Of a DNA stretch of 64,000 nucleotides, positions 1 to 9,771 are shown in pieces; the stretch's first letter is position 1; each line of letters opens with the position of its first letter. Origin of the DNA: Pseudopithomyces maydicus (taxonomy: Eukaryota > Ascomycota > Dothideomycetes > Pleosporales > Didymosphaeriaceae); contig JANTUC010000002.1 of NCBI GenBank assembly GCA_026873275.1, forward strand, positions 186,001 through 250,000, given 5' to 3'. Made by a program: the position numbers and the translations under genes. The notes under the pieces are model-generated. The model saw only the letters and a list, made by a program, of their open reading frames with translations, was not told where the DNA came from and did no database searches.

Positions 1-1899
1 TCCCAATGGTAGTTCTACCGTGTTCAATCCTTCCTAGAATTGATAGCGGTTCAGACAGCCACCGTAACGCCGTGGCTTGACCTCTTCGTGGCCCACGCAA
101 TCGTGCATGTTTTGACCAAGAACAGGTCACTGACCAGGGCTCTGCCCGCCCTGATTCGAGAAGAGCCTGCCTTGACCACTGTTCCACAGCTCGCTTCGCC
201 CAATTAATACTAGGTACTATCCACTCCCGACGCGAACCATTGCTGCATCTCGCTGATCGCCGACGTCGTCCAGGTTTTCGCTGAGAATAATGCAGCCCAA
301 GACGCACTCAATGAACGTCATGACGATCGAGACTCAACCCCCACATTGAACCCTCGAAGTATCTTTGCACATTGCGCAAAAGAAACGTTCACACGAGTGT
401 GAACAATCTCGCACGTGCCATGAGCACCCTGCTTTACGAGCGAGCCGGATCTCTCCCCGCTAACTGCCACTTCGCCACGAGGAATCCACTTTCGTATCAG
501 ATAGAAAAAGAAGCAACCTTCCATAGCACCCTGGCAAGGGGTATGAGATCGAGATCGCGTTCATTCAACGCTCCCATTGTTCACGACTCATGTGTACGAT
601 CTTCTCGATATTGATGCAGTAACCTTCACATGCTGTCCTGGCCACCGATACCATTATTTGCTCGACCGTGGAACTCGGCACCGTACACGCGTCGGCCTCA
701 CCCCACATTCTGACATGCAGACGAGGCTCGCCTAGACAGCTCAGAGCCCAACCGCCATCCAGAATCCCATAGCGTCTTAGCCCTGCCTTTCCACCCCCAA
801 ACGTCCCATAGCATGGACGCACATATCGCTGACTGGCAGGGCTTCACAACCTAGGTACCCAGGAGGAGGGAACTCCGCTACAGGGACGTGCAGATCGGCG
901 AAGTTAATCTGGCGCTACGCTAGTGTGCATCTCCCTAGCGTGGTCCCGTGCACCGGGATGCGGTTGGTTGACGATTCCTCCGCAATTTCCTGCACCTGCG
1001 TTTAACACGATGGCATCCGCGGAGCAGAAGCTGTAGGTACGTGTGTTCTGCGCATTGCTCATTCTTGAATCCGAGGTGTTGCACAGACTGCGGACGCCTG
1101 CGTTGCACAGCAGCCCAGCTGGTTGGGATACGAATATCTGGATGGGAAAAGGAATTGTGATAGGGATTGGTATTACGAATATCTTTAGATTCGAGGTTCT
1201 TTCGAGATAGGTATGGATGCCCAATCCAAAGAAAAAATCTAGGGAATACCTTGTACGCATTAATAGGCATGGTTTATTTTGCATAACACCCCTATTCGCA
1301 TATTAGTAAAGACACAGGTTGATATTTCTTCTTCAGTACGGCCGTAGAAAATTGAGTTTTAGTCTAACATCTTCACCTATTGGTATATCTAGTTAGTTGA
1401 ATGAGAATATGATGCTAGTAGGAGAGAAGCAATATTCGGAATAGTGATTCGGCTCGTTCACCGCTGTTAGGCTTTCGCTTAGTTCAATAGTCACCCCTAC
1501 TGTGTGATGGTGATTAGTGAACTCTTCGAAAAGTCCCTCGCCAAAATTACCGTAAGCATTTCCGGGTCCTTGCATATCAAGCGGCCCCATAACGATGCAC
1601 TGACGATCTTGTCCCTGAAACTCCTCGCTATCGAGTTGCTGTCTTCCCAACATCATTGAGTTGTGTTGTATTCCACCATGTCACAACCCAAGGTTAATAA
1701 GCACTTATCGTCCATGGTAAACAGTAGTCGTCTCGCGAATGGGTACCATGCACGCAGACATAGGTACATAACGAACTCACCGACAAGTCCTACCCATCAC
1801 CCATCCCCACCCTCCCATAAAGCCCCGCCAACCTACTCCTCAACCTCCTCCCCAACTCAGATTCCCCTTCACACTCCCCCAACACCCCAACACAATACT
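1..1899. other. intergenic, no gene recognised
   Basis: I see no protein family, conserved splice pattern or RNA gene here. Open frames on both strands are short and of ordinary composition. The last 500 bases lie downstream of the transcription factor gene on the minus strand and probably include its 3' untranslated region. Confidence 0.5.
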
Positions 1900-4506
1900 T
1901 CAAAACCCCCCGGGCTCCTGCAGAACCGCCGTAACCCCAGTCCTACGACCCACTACCGGTATCCCATCCCGATTCCTCATCAACCGCACAACATCCGGAT
2001 GCCCAAACTCCAACTCATCAACGGCAACATGCTCCGTCCCTTCGCACACTCCGCTGTTCTCCTGCCGCCATCGCGCCGCCACTCCAGCTCCCCACATCGC
2101 AAGCCCAACGCGGTATATCGACGCACACCACCAGTATGGCCGCGCTGATGGCGCGAGCTTGGGGAAGAGGCGCAGAACTTGCCCGCCGTGACACCATATT
2201 GACGCTGCATTTTCGCGGTACCTTTTCCCTGTCCAGACCGATTCGCAGAAATGATCTATGGAGATCTCTCCACGGGCGAACTTTTCGATGTCGGGGATGT
2301 GCGCGAGGGCGTTGAGGCTGATGAGGTGGTAGAGGACTGTGTTGCAGATTGTTTGGGGGGTAGAAAGGTCTGCGTGAGAGGGAAGGGTGCGATGGGAAAG
2401 GCTGTGCCATTGATTTAGGAGGTAGTACATTTCTTCGAGCTGGGTGAGGAAGCGTTGGAGGTGGCGCTGGCTGTTTGTGTGGAAGCAGTGGGAGAAGCTT
2501 TTGTAGAGGTGGTATATTGCGGCTTGGAGGGGGTGGAGCAGGAGGCGAGTTTCGAAATGTGAGATTCGTGAGTTGGGCTGTGAGAGTTCGCCGTTCATGA
2601 ACTGACTGAATAGTGTTGCAAGGGTGGTTTCGTTGCTCTGGCAGCCAGGGTACAAGTTGTTAGTCTTTTGGAGATCCAGGTACGTGGTAATCCATGTTTC
2701 GGCTGTAGTTGCTACCCAGAGGTTCTCGTTTGCGGGTAGAACTGTGAAGATTTCTTCGATATCTAGATCTGGTGGACGATCGTAGAATAGGCTCATTTCC
2801 TGATCGAAGATGACCCATCCGTATATCAACCTGTTATCTCTCAATAAGCAAGGTTCCTTCTTCAAATGAAATAAGACGCCAGCTGACCTATTCATCTGTT
2901 CTTCCTGGCACCATACATTCCAAGCACCTTTAGGATCAGTTAAGGTACTCATTTCTGGTAGTGAAGATTGCTTGGCGTCCAAGAGCCGAGCATACTTGAG
3001 CATCTTTGAATTGTAAGTTTGATCCATTCCAGTGGAAGACTTCGTGACTTACAGAAGTAAATGAGTGTATGTAGGCAGCCGATAGCTGATTGAAAGCATG
3101 AGTAATCGGCAAGGGTCATTCAAGTTTGATCACTCACATCCATATGCCACCTAGTTCCACTCCAGGCCGAAGCTTGTAAATACAATAAAGCGCAACGCAT
3201 TGTCACACTGGATGTGTGAGTTTCAGAGGATATGGCAACGAGAACTGTACTCACGGATGCGCTGTCATCTGTACGTTTTTCTCTACCACATCGAATATGC
3301 ACACGCGACAAATTTCTATTAAACCGTGGGCAAACTCATGCGCTTCCCGTATGGGACTTGCCATTGCTCCATGTGCAACCATGAGGAGCAACAAAAGCAC
3401 CGCGATCTTTTCGTTGTTTGCATGAAGAAACTCTGCTGTATTGATCCTTTTTCCGGTAAAAAAAGGAATATAGGGCTCAACGCGAGAGGAGTACATTCGT
3501 AAAAAGTCTTCGAGGACGGAGGTCGAAGGAAGCACGAAGTGACCCGTAAGGTTGCTCTCGGCCATAGATGATTCCTGCCTGGGATTAGCATCCCAATGGC
3601 TAGCCTGACGCATGTCTCTTGCCCGGCTGAAGAAGCCTTGAGCAATGACCATCAGTCGGTCCCGTATGCCATCTTCGAGTTTTTCTACTCTTACATCCGA
3701 ATCAGTCATGTCGACCGTGATGCTATTCCTCCAGCTAGGCAATTGATCCAAAGTCTTTTCTAGGCGAAGCAGGTGCTCGCCCCCAGCCCGTGGATTTATC
3801 CATCGTTGTACTCGCGGGTTACATTTAAAAGAAGGGAGATCCTCATCGAAATCGCCTTCGGGATTCTCTCTTTGCTCCGGGCGCACAGAAGAGGGTAGTG
3901 TGGCTCCATATTCAAGAAAGCTAGAGAGATCTGAGGCAAGGATCGAAGTCAATGGGTTGTTGTGATGAACTGGTGGAATGGAATAATACGAATTGCTCGA
4001 AAGATCGAAGTCAAAGGAAAGCGGTCCAGATTCGGACATAATTGTCGACGAACTCGGCAGTGGACCATATTGCTCTGCAAATGCCCCTCCTGGTATTTCA
4101 GAGAGCGTACTTTCCTCGGGATTCTCCGAAGAATTAGTTCCATCAGGCCAGAGCATAGTACCAAGCATTGCTTGCGGTGGGAATGCATTGAGGTCATATG
4201 CCGATGCAGCAACAGTCGATGCGGGTTGTGATGGTGCACCTGAAAGAGTTTGGTTTACGAGTGGTAGTTGTGAGTCTGAGTTAACCAGTTGGAAAGCTTC
4301 TTGATAGCGACGTGGCTGTCGCGGACGGCATGTTTGGCGTTTGAAGAGGCATCGTGAACATGTGGGAAGCTGCCTCACATAGTTGGTACACAGTATTGGG
4401 ATCACATCTACCTTTGACTCAATGAGAAGATACTTACTCTTTTATCGCATCTCGCTTTTGCCTTTGCACACGGAGAGCAAGCTATAAGAGTTTCCGCGGG
4501 CCTCAT
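1900..4506 (-). CDS. Zn2Cys6 (fungal binuclear cluster) transcription factor
   Basis: Five exons give a 796-residue protein: 4506-4438, 4369-3255, 3207-3138, 3085-3053 and 3003-1900. All have GT-AG borders and phases that add up. The N-terminal cluster reads CX2CX6CX6CX2CX6C and is assembled only when exon 1 is joined to exon 2 at 4369. A conserved fungal_trans-type middle region follows: a leucine-rich helix, then SGTRWHMD, and further on a YGWVIFDQEMSLFYDRPP segment. Such proteins bind CGG triplets in promoters and often control the genes beside them. The gene lies next to a P450 on the same strand, with an SDR beyond it, and the promoter between those two has CGG-N4-CCG sites. A role as local cluster regulator is inference. 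Confidence 0.85.
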
Positions 4507-5185
4507 CGATGCCTTGGAAATTTTGTTTATCTCTAGATATTGCCTAAGCAATAGCGTTGGTTTCAAACCCTGCGCTCCGAATCGAAAGTGTATTTACACA
4601 ATGATTTGTCTTATTGTACGGCGCGCTTAGTGGTGTTTGTTTGTAGTTGTGGTGTACTATCAACGCTGGAACAATTTCGAGCTTTGGTAACCCCTCAGCC
4701 GAGAGTGACTAAGCTCTTTGCTTACCCACGGTGCCGTTACATCCACAGGCCCAAGCGCGATCAGCTCTTCACACAATTTCTAACTTCTGGAACAATTTGA
4801 CTAATTACGTCCGTTATCATTCTACAATCGGTAGTGACCTCAGGAGAAAATATGGTGATTTTTAACAGGAGCCTATATTTAGCAACACAAAGCTAGTATA
4901 AATGTAGAAACCTTCGGCACCAAACCACAATCAGGAAGGTATTTCAAAAACAATAGGAGACTGATTTCTCCAATTCTTGCAATGGAAAGGCACAATCCGC
5001 AATAAAGATCCCATATGTCTCAAATAATTACAAAAAACAAACGTCTCGTCATCCGATGGTAATAGGAAAGATAATGGACTAAGTAGCAAACTCAGAGCAA
5101 AAACCTGTCCCGTGACCACCCGCAGTCATAACCCAAGCGATCGTCAAATTTAACCACGTATGGCATGCATCACTCATCCTTCCTC
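4507..5185. other. intergenic between regulator promoter and P450 3' end
   Basis: This stretch holds the upstream region of the regulator gene and the 3' flank of the P450, both on the minus strand. I see no gene and no copy of the CGG/CACGTG module found at 6936-6996. Confidence 0.5.
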
Positions 5186-6730
5186 CTACACCATCTTTAC
5201 CGCCTTGATCCGTACACCATTGGTTTCAGGATTAAATCCTGCAGAGAACCCATCCCATGTAACTTCTATATCTTTTTCGGTAGTGTCATACAACTCAAAC
5301 TGGAACCTTCGAAACAAACTTGCGACAGTCAAAACCAGCTCTGCATTAGCAAGATGAATGCCGATGCATGCGCGAGAACCTTTCGAAAATGGCATGACGT
5401 ATTTCTCATTGACTCTCTCCGGCCCAACCCATCTCTCTGGTTTGAAGCTCATGGGATCCGAAAACAGCTCTGGATCTCTGTGCATGAAGTGCAAGCTCAT
5501 ACTGACAGGCGTACCGGCAGGAATTGTCCAATCGCGGAACTGCAGATTTTCATTTGGAGCGCTGCGTATTTGTCGCACAGTTAGCACGGCTGCTATGCGA
5601 TGCGCTTCAAGGAGGACTGCACGAAGGAATGGCAACTGTTCCAGCTTGGTCCAGGAAGGAAGGCTTTGCGGATCTGGTATAGCTTCTTTCAACTCTTTGG
5701 TAAGCTTTGCAAGGGTGTCAGGGTTCTTCAAAAGATGGAAAACCAAGACTGTAAGGGTATGTGCCGTAGTATCTCCTCCTGCACCGATCAAGATCATGCC
5801 CTCATCCATGAGACGTTGAACCGTCTTTTCAGCAGGCGGTAGGTTGCTATCACGGAGCTCCTGGAAGATAGTTTTATAGCTTTGCTTGTTTTCGGCCTTG
5901 TCGCGGGCTAGAGTGGATTCCACCTGGGACTTGATCTTCTCCCGGACTGAAAGAAAGAAGCCCACTGGCTCGCTGATTTTTGCTGCAATAGCATTGGGGA
6001 GAAGACTCAATGCATCGGCAACCCAAGGAAGATGTCGATTCACGATTGAGGATTCGACCATTGCCTCAAGGCCGTGTTTCCATTCGAGCGAGAAGCCAGG
6101 TAGATCCAAGAGGCCGTAACACTCTCCGAATGCATAAAGAGAAATTATATCCAGCGTCAAGGACGTAAAAGCGTTGTGCATTTCCATAACGGCGTTGGAT
6201 GCAATATTTTCCTCAAGTACTTGGCAAAGCTTGTCCACTCTTTCTTGTATGAATGGCTCTATTGCCACAATAGAAGGCCTAGAGAAGAAAGGATTGAGGG
6301 CCGCTCTTCGAAGTCGATGGTGGTCGTGATCGACTGTACCGAATGTTGATTGGCCACCGGCCTTGCGCATAAACCATTCAGATTTATTGCGCCGTCGGCC
6401 ACCAGCTGCATTCAGTGTAGTGTACCAGTCTGGGTCGCGAACATGAAGCTCGTAGGGGTTGATTCGAACGATGGGTCCGTAGATGGAATGCAAGCGCTCG
6501 ATCTCCTTGTAAAACTGCCCATGTTTGACAACGTCAAAATAGAATTCGTACCACTGGGTGAGTGCGGCGAGACGTGGACCGGGAAAATGAGCAATTGGAC
6601 TGAAAACCAAGCGCTGTAGAGTCAAGTATATACAATACACACAAAGTGCGAAGAAAACATAGATGGCAAGGAGTACCGTCATGTTGTAGAATATCTGTGG
6701 AGTGGTGCTTGGAGTATACGGCACTACCAT
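5186..6730 (-). CDS. cytochrome P450 monooxygenase
   Basis: One uninterrupted exon encodes 514 residues, a normal length for a microsomal fungal P450. An N-terminal membrane anchor spans about residues 17-38, followed by the proline-rich hinge HFPGPR at 48-53. The oxygen-binding I-helix AGGDTT is at 317-322, the ExxR motif at 375-378 (EAHR), PERW at 431-434 and the heme loop FSKGSRACIG at 448-457 with Cys455 as thiolate ligand. All catalytic motifs are present, so the enzyme should be active. It resembles the trichodiene-oxygenase-like group of fungal P450s, but the substrate cannot be read from sequence. It is divergent from the SDR at 7192 and next to a Zn2Cys6 regulator, which suggests one small oxidative pathway. 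Confidence 0.93.
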   Translation of the reverse strand: MVVPYTPSTTPQIFYNMTVLLAIYVFFALCVYCIYLTLQRLVFSPIAHFPGPRLAALTQWYEFYFDVVKHGQFYKEIERLHSIYGPIVRINPYELHVRDPDWYTTLNAAGGRRRNKSEWFMRKAGGQSTFGTVDHDHHRLRRAALNPFFSRPSIVAIEPFIQERVDKLCQVLEENIASNAVMEMHNAFTSLTLDIISLYAFGECYGLLDLPGFSLEWKHGLEAMVESSIVNRHLPWVADALSLLPNAIAAKISEPVGFFLSVREKIKSQVESTLARDKAENKQSYKTIFQELRDSNLPPAEKTVQRLMDEGMILIGAGGDTTAHTLTVLVFHLLKNPDTLAKLTKELKEAIPDPQSLPSWTKLEQLPFLRAVLLEAHRIAAVLTVRQIRSAPNENLQFRDWTIPAGTPVSMSLHFMHRDPELFSDPMSFKPERWVGPERVNEKYVMPFSKGSRACIGIHLANAELVLTVASLFRRFQFELYDTTEKDIEVTWDGFSAGFNPETNGVRIKAVKMV

Positions 6731-6935
6731 GACCAGATAACACCCGGTTAAATAGGAAATCGAGCATCGTCAACGCTGCCAGCACTGCCAACACTGCCAA
6801 CACAATCGTCCGTGACTATACTACCTTAGAGGAACCGGAGATCGACACACAGTGGCTTCGGAACGGATCGATACCGTACCGAGGATTCCTTTAGATTGAG
6901 TTGATCCTTATTACCAAGTCCTTGGGTTCCCGCGG

Positions 6936-6953
6936 TCGGACTTCCGACACGTG
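6936..6953. promoter_or_regulatory. candidate regulator site, copy 1 (CGG-N4-CCG + CACGTG)
   Basis: An inverted repeat CGGACTTCCG (6937-6946) is followed one base later by the palindrome CACGTG (6948-6953). Inverted CGG triplets are the usual target of Zn2Cys6 dimers, and CACGTG is the bHLH E-box core. The same 18-base unit recurs 43 bases downstream. Binding is inference. Confidence 0.5.
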
Positions 6954-6978
6954 ACCATCTATTCCTTCCGACACGGGA

Positions 6979-6996
6979 TCGGACTTCCGGCACGTG
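6979..6996. promoter_or_regulatory. candidate regulator site, copy 2 (CGG-N4-CCG + CACGTG)
   Basis: This second copy of the 18-base module differs from copy 1 by one base between the two palindromes. CGGACTTCCG occupies 6980-6989 and CACGTG 6991-6996. The 43-base spacing is about four helical turns, so both copies would face the same side of the DNA. Confidence 0.5.
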
Positions 6997-7191
6997 CGCC
7001 GTATGTTCTTAGAACACAGTATTTCTAACGCACCTTTCTCGATCCGTGGATTGTCCGCTCACTAATAACCCACGACTCGTGCGACTATTGCTTGAATTCG
7101 CTTGATCGCGGACCAATCTGCGTACGAACATTTAACCTTAATACATACCCAAGTGCATCCTTCCGGGGAGGAGTTATCTGTACTTCCAATC

Positions 7192-8294
7192 ATGGATTTT
7201 CTCTTCACGTTGCTTCGGTCTCAGTTCTTTGCGAAGCTGCCGTACCCGGAATGGGATTTTCGGGGCCAGACGGTCGTGGTCACAGGGTCTAACACGGGGC
7301 TTGGCTTGGAAGCCGCACGACATGTTGTACGACTGGGTGCTGAGAAAGTCATCCTTGCTGTTCGGACCATATCGAAAGGCGAGAAAGCTGTTGAGAGCAT
7401 CATTGAGACTACACATGTGACCAAGAATGTTCTTGAAGTTTGGCCTTTGGACCTTTCCGATTACGACTCAATCAAGGCATTTGGGACACGTCTCCAGGGT
7501 CTTGATCGTCTCGATGCTCTGATTCAGAATGCAGGTATACTTACGAGTCATTTTAAACTGGGGGAAAAATCTGGACTGGAGTCGCATATTGGCATTAATT
7601 CAGTATCTGCTGTTCTAGTTGGCCTGCTTGCCTTGCCCAAGCTGAAGGAGACTGCACTCAAGACAGGCACCCGTACACGTCTATCTTTCATAGGATCAGA
7701 CGCCCACTTCATAGCAAAGTTTAAAGAGGCGGAGCACGAAGGATCGCTATTCGATGTGCTCAGCGATGAGAAACTCGCGAACATGGGTGACAGGTGGGTG
7801 AACACCCCTCTAAACTTCACATCTTCTGACCGGTACTCAGATACAGCGTTTCAAAGTTGCTACTTCACTTCGCCACCCAAGAACTTGCTCTCCGAATGCC
7901 TTTGGACTCGGAATCCAACGTCGTGATCACAGACGCCACGCCTGGTGCTTGCGAAAGCGATTTGTTCAGGGATGGGATGGGTTGGCTTGCAGGAATGTTC
8001 CATGCAATAGCGCTCAAAGTACTTGCGCGAAGTACTGAAGTCGGCAGTCGTGCTCTCGTTCACAGTGTGAATCCCGCGCTGGGGCCGGAAGCTCACGGTC
8101 GCTTTCTGATGGACTGTAAAGTCGTCGAGTAAGTTGATTCTTCTGAATAGAGACTGTTATACTGACAGTCTTTGAGTGATTGGAATTGTGTGACGAGCGA
8201 AAGAGGTCAAAATTTGCGCAAGAGATGGATTCATGAATTATTCGCGAGGCTGGAAAATATTTCGCCGGGCGTGACGCGTGTTCTCGGAGAATAG
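7192..8294 (+). CDS. short-chain dehydrogenase/reductase
   Basis: Three exons (7192-7793, 7841-8128, 8177-8294) give 335 residues. The Rossmann glycine motif TGSNTGLG is at residues 31-38, the NAG motif follows in LIQNAGIL, the catalytic serine lies in SFIGSDAHF, and the catalytic YxxxK (YSVSK, 202-206) is created by the first splice. The C-terminal WVTSE-like segment (NCVTSERGQ) appears only after removal of the 48-base last intron, so the stop codon immediately after residue E at 8130 is not used. I chose ATG 7192 because earlier in-frame residues show no family similarity. The family reduces or oxidises alcohol/ketone groups with NAD(P)H. Divergent transcription from a P450 suggests joint action on one metabolite; the substrate is unknown. 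Confidence 0.88.
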
Positions 8295-8513
8295 ATGCAC
8301 CTATTAGAAGCGTCACTTCATGGTATCAGCAGATCGCTACTTACAAAGATCTTTGACTCGACAGTTAGGGCACTGCGTTCTGCTGCCCTACCTGACGTGT
8401 TAGCTGCAAATCCATAGACCAATTCCGAAAAGGTATACCGTAATCCACTCTTATCACGAGCCATCATCAATTTTCAAACGACACCACTCGTACATATCAC
8501 CCAAAACCCCATA
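8295..8513. other. short intergenic, SDR 3' flank
   Basis: This is the 3' flank of the SDR gene. I see nothing coding in it. Confidence 0.5.
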
Positions 8514-9270
8514 TCAACTCCACCAGTAATCATAAACACTCTCACCCGCATACAACGTTTCCAAAGCCACCGAATGTCTCCTCCCCCTCCAAACCTCCCC
8601 AATATCTCCCCCACCCCCCAACTTATCCTTCCCACCCAGGTTCACCTCCCCCTCTCCACCGCGTGCTCTCCCCCATCCCTTCGGAAACAATCCCCCTGAC
8701 CACCCCCATCTTCCTCCATCTTCTCGCCATCTAAACTCCCCCTGATAACCTCATCACAATCCCCCCGGCAATCTGACAACCACCTTCCCACCCCCAACCC
8801 CAAACAGCCCCTCCTCCTCCTCTCCCCTCCCCTTCCCTCCCCCTCCTCACCTCAAACTCTGCAACCAGATCCTCGACACCATCTTTATTAATCCGCGTAA
8901 CCATCCCGCGACGATGCAAGTCAACTATGGGGTAGAACTACGCGATACATATGTCAGCACACATATATATAATACATATATAAGTACAAGTACAAGTACA
9001 TGTATAGCCATATCCACAAACACGCACAAGTTGGGGTGAGGACGGAACTTACACTCCCCGCGAAGCCCGCGGCGCGGAACTGCTCGACGCAGAAATGCAG
9101 CGCTTGGGTGGCGGCGGTGTGCGCGGGGGGTAGGTGGGGTATGTGCCGAGGACGTTTGTTAAGACTTGGGAGGGAGAGAAGGGAGAGAACGAAGATGAGG
9201 AAGAACAGGGGAGGAAGTGGTAGAGTGCGGTGTATGTTGGTTGCGGAGTGGGAGTTTGGGTGTGGGACAT
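8514..9270 (-). CDS. possible spliced hypothetical gene (uncertain)
   Basis: Several minus-strand segments look protein-like. They start at ATG 9270 with a Thr/Pro-rich stretch, then LTNVLGTYPTYPP, then in the next frame AATQALHFCVEQFRAAGFAG. After an apparent intron comes a segment containing GMVTRINKDGVEDLVAEFE (about 8850-8935), and a C-terminal piece ends in VALETLYAGESVYDYWWS before the stop at 8514. Linking the first two pieces needs one extra base at the run of six G near 9125-9130 (plus-strand reading), like the other single-base breaks in this window. Exon borders after that are not resolved. I do not recognise the family, and some of this may be noncoding. Confidence 0.3.
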
Positions 9271-9771
9271 TTTCTGATTGAGTTCTAATTCAATCGGGGC
9301 AACAGATCATGTAACGGGTGTTGACTGTGTTGGGAAGGAGGAGGGGGTTCATGGACTATGTACATGTGTATGAAGTGCGCTTGTTGTTTGCGGGGGTAAA
9401 AGAACTTGAGGTTGAACCTGTTGAAGGGGGTTTGCGCGGTGTGGAGCAAACCGGTATCCACATTTTAGCAAATACACATCTCTTTGTTTGAACAGTTCAA
9501 TTTCAGTAGTGGGTAAGTGAGATTTTTGTGGGGAGAGAAGTACAGGTGTGTAGATTACATAGGAAAGAAAGGGGGTGTATGCCATGTGCCAAAGTGCTCT
9601 GCTTAGCCAGAGAGCACTACCTAAATGTCCGGGTGATGAGGTCGGGTAGAGAGGTGGCCTGACCTGTGCCGAAGGAGAGAAGGAAAAGAAAGAAAGAAAC
9701 CATGCCGCTCGCTCTCGACGTGAGAGGGTGATCTTGCAGTGGGGAAGCAGAAGAGGAGCCCCCGGATCGGA
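9271..9771. other. intergenic, rec8 3' flank
   Basis: This region holds the 3' flank of rec8 and possible upstream sequence of the doubtful gene at 8514-9270. No conserved coding signal is visible. Confidence 0.5.

Larger units (their letters stand above)
6731..7191. other. divergent promoter of P450 and SDR
   Basis: This 461-base region lies between the start codons of two oppositely transcribed oxidoreductase genes. It contains the two 18-base modules at 6936-6953 and 6979-6996, plus a partial third match (TTCCGACACG) at 6965-6974. No coding sequence is evident. Confidence 0.6.

Noticed and set aside
1663..2148. 161-codon plus-strand frame antisense to the regulator's 3' end
   Set aside because: The Pro/Ser/Thr-rich translation is caused by a C-rich stretch, and it overlaps conserved coding sequence on the other strand.
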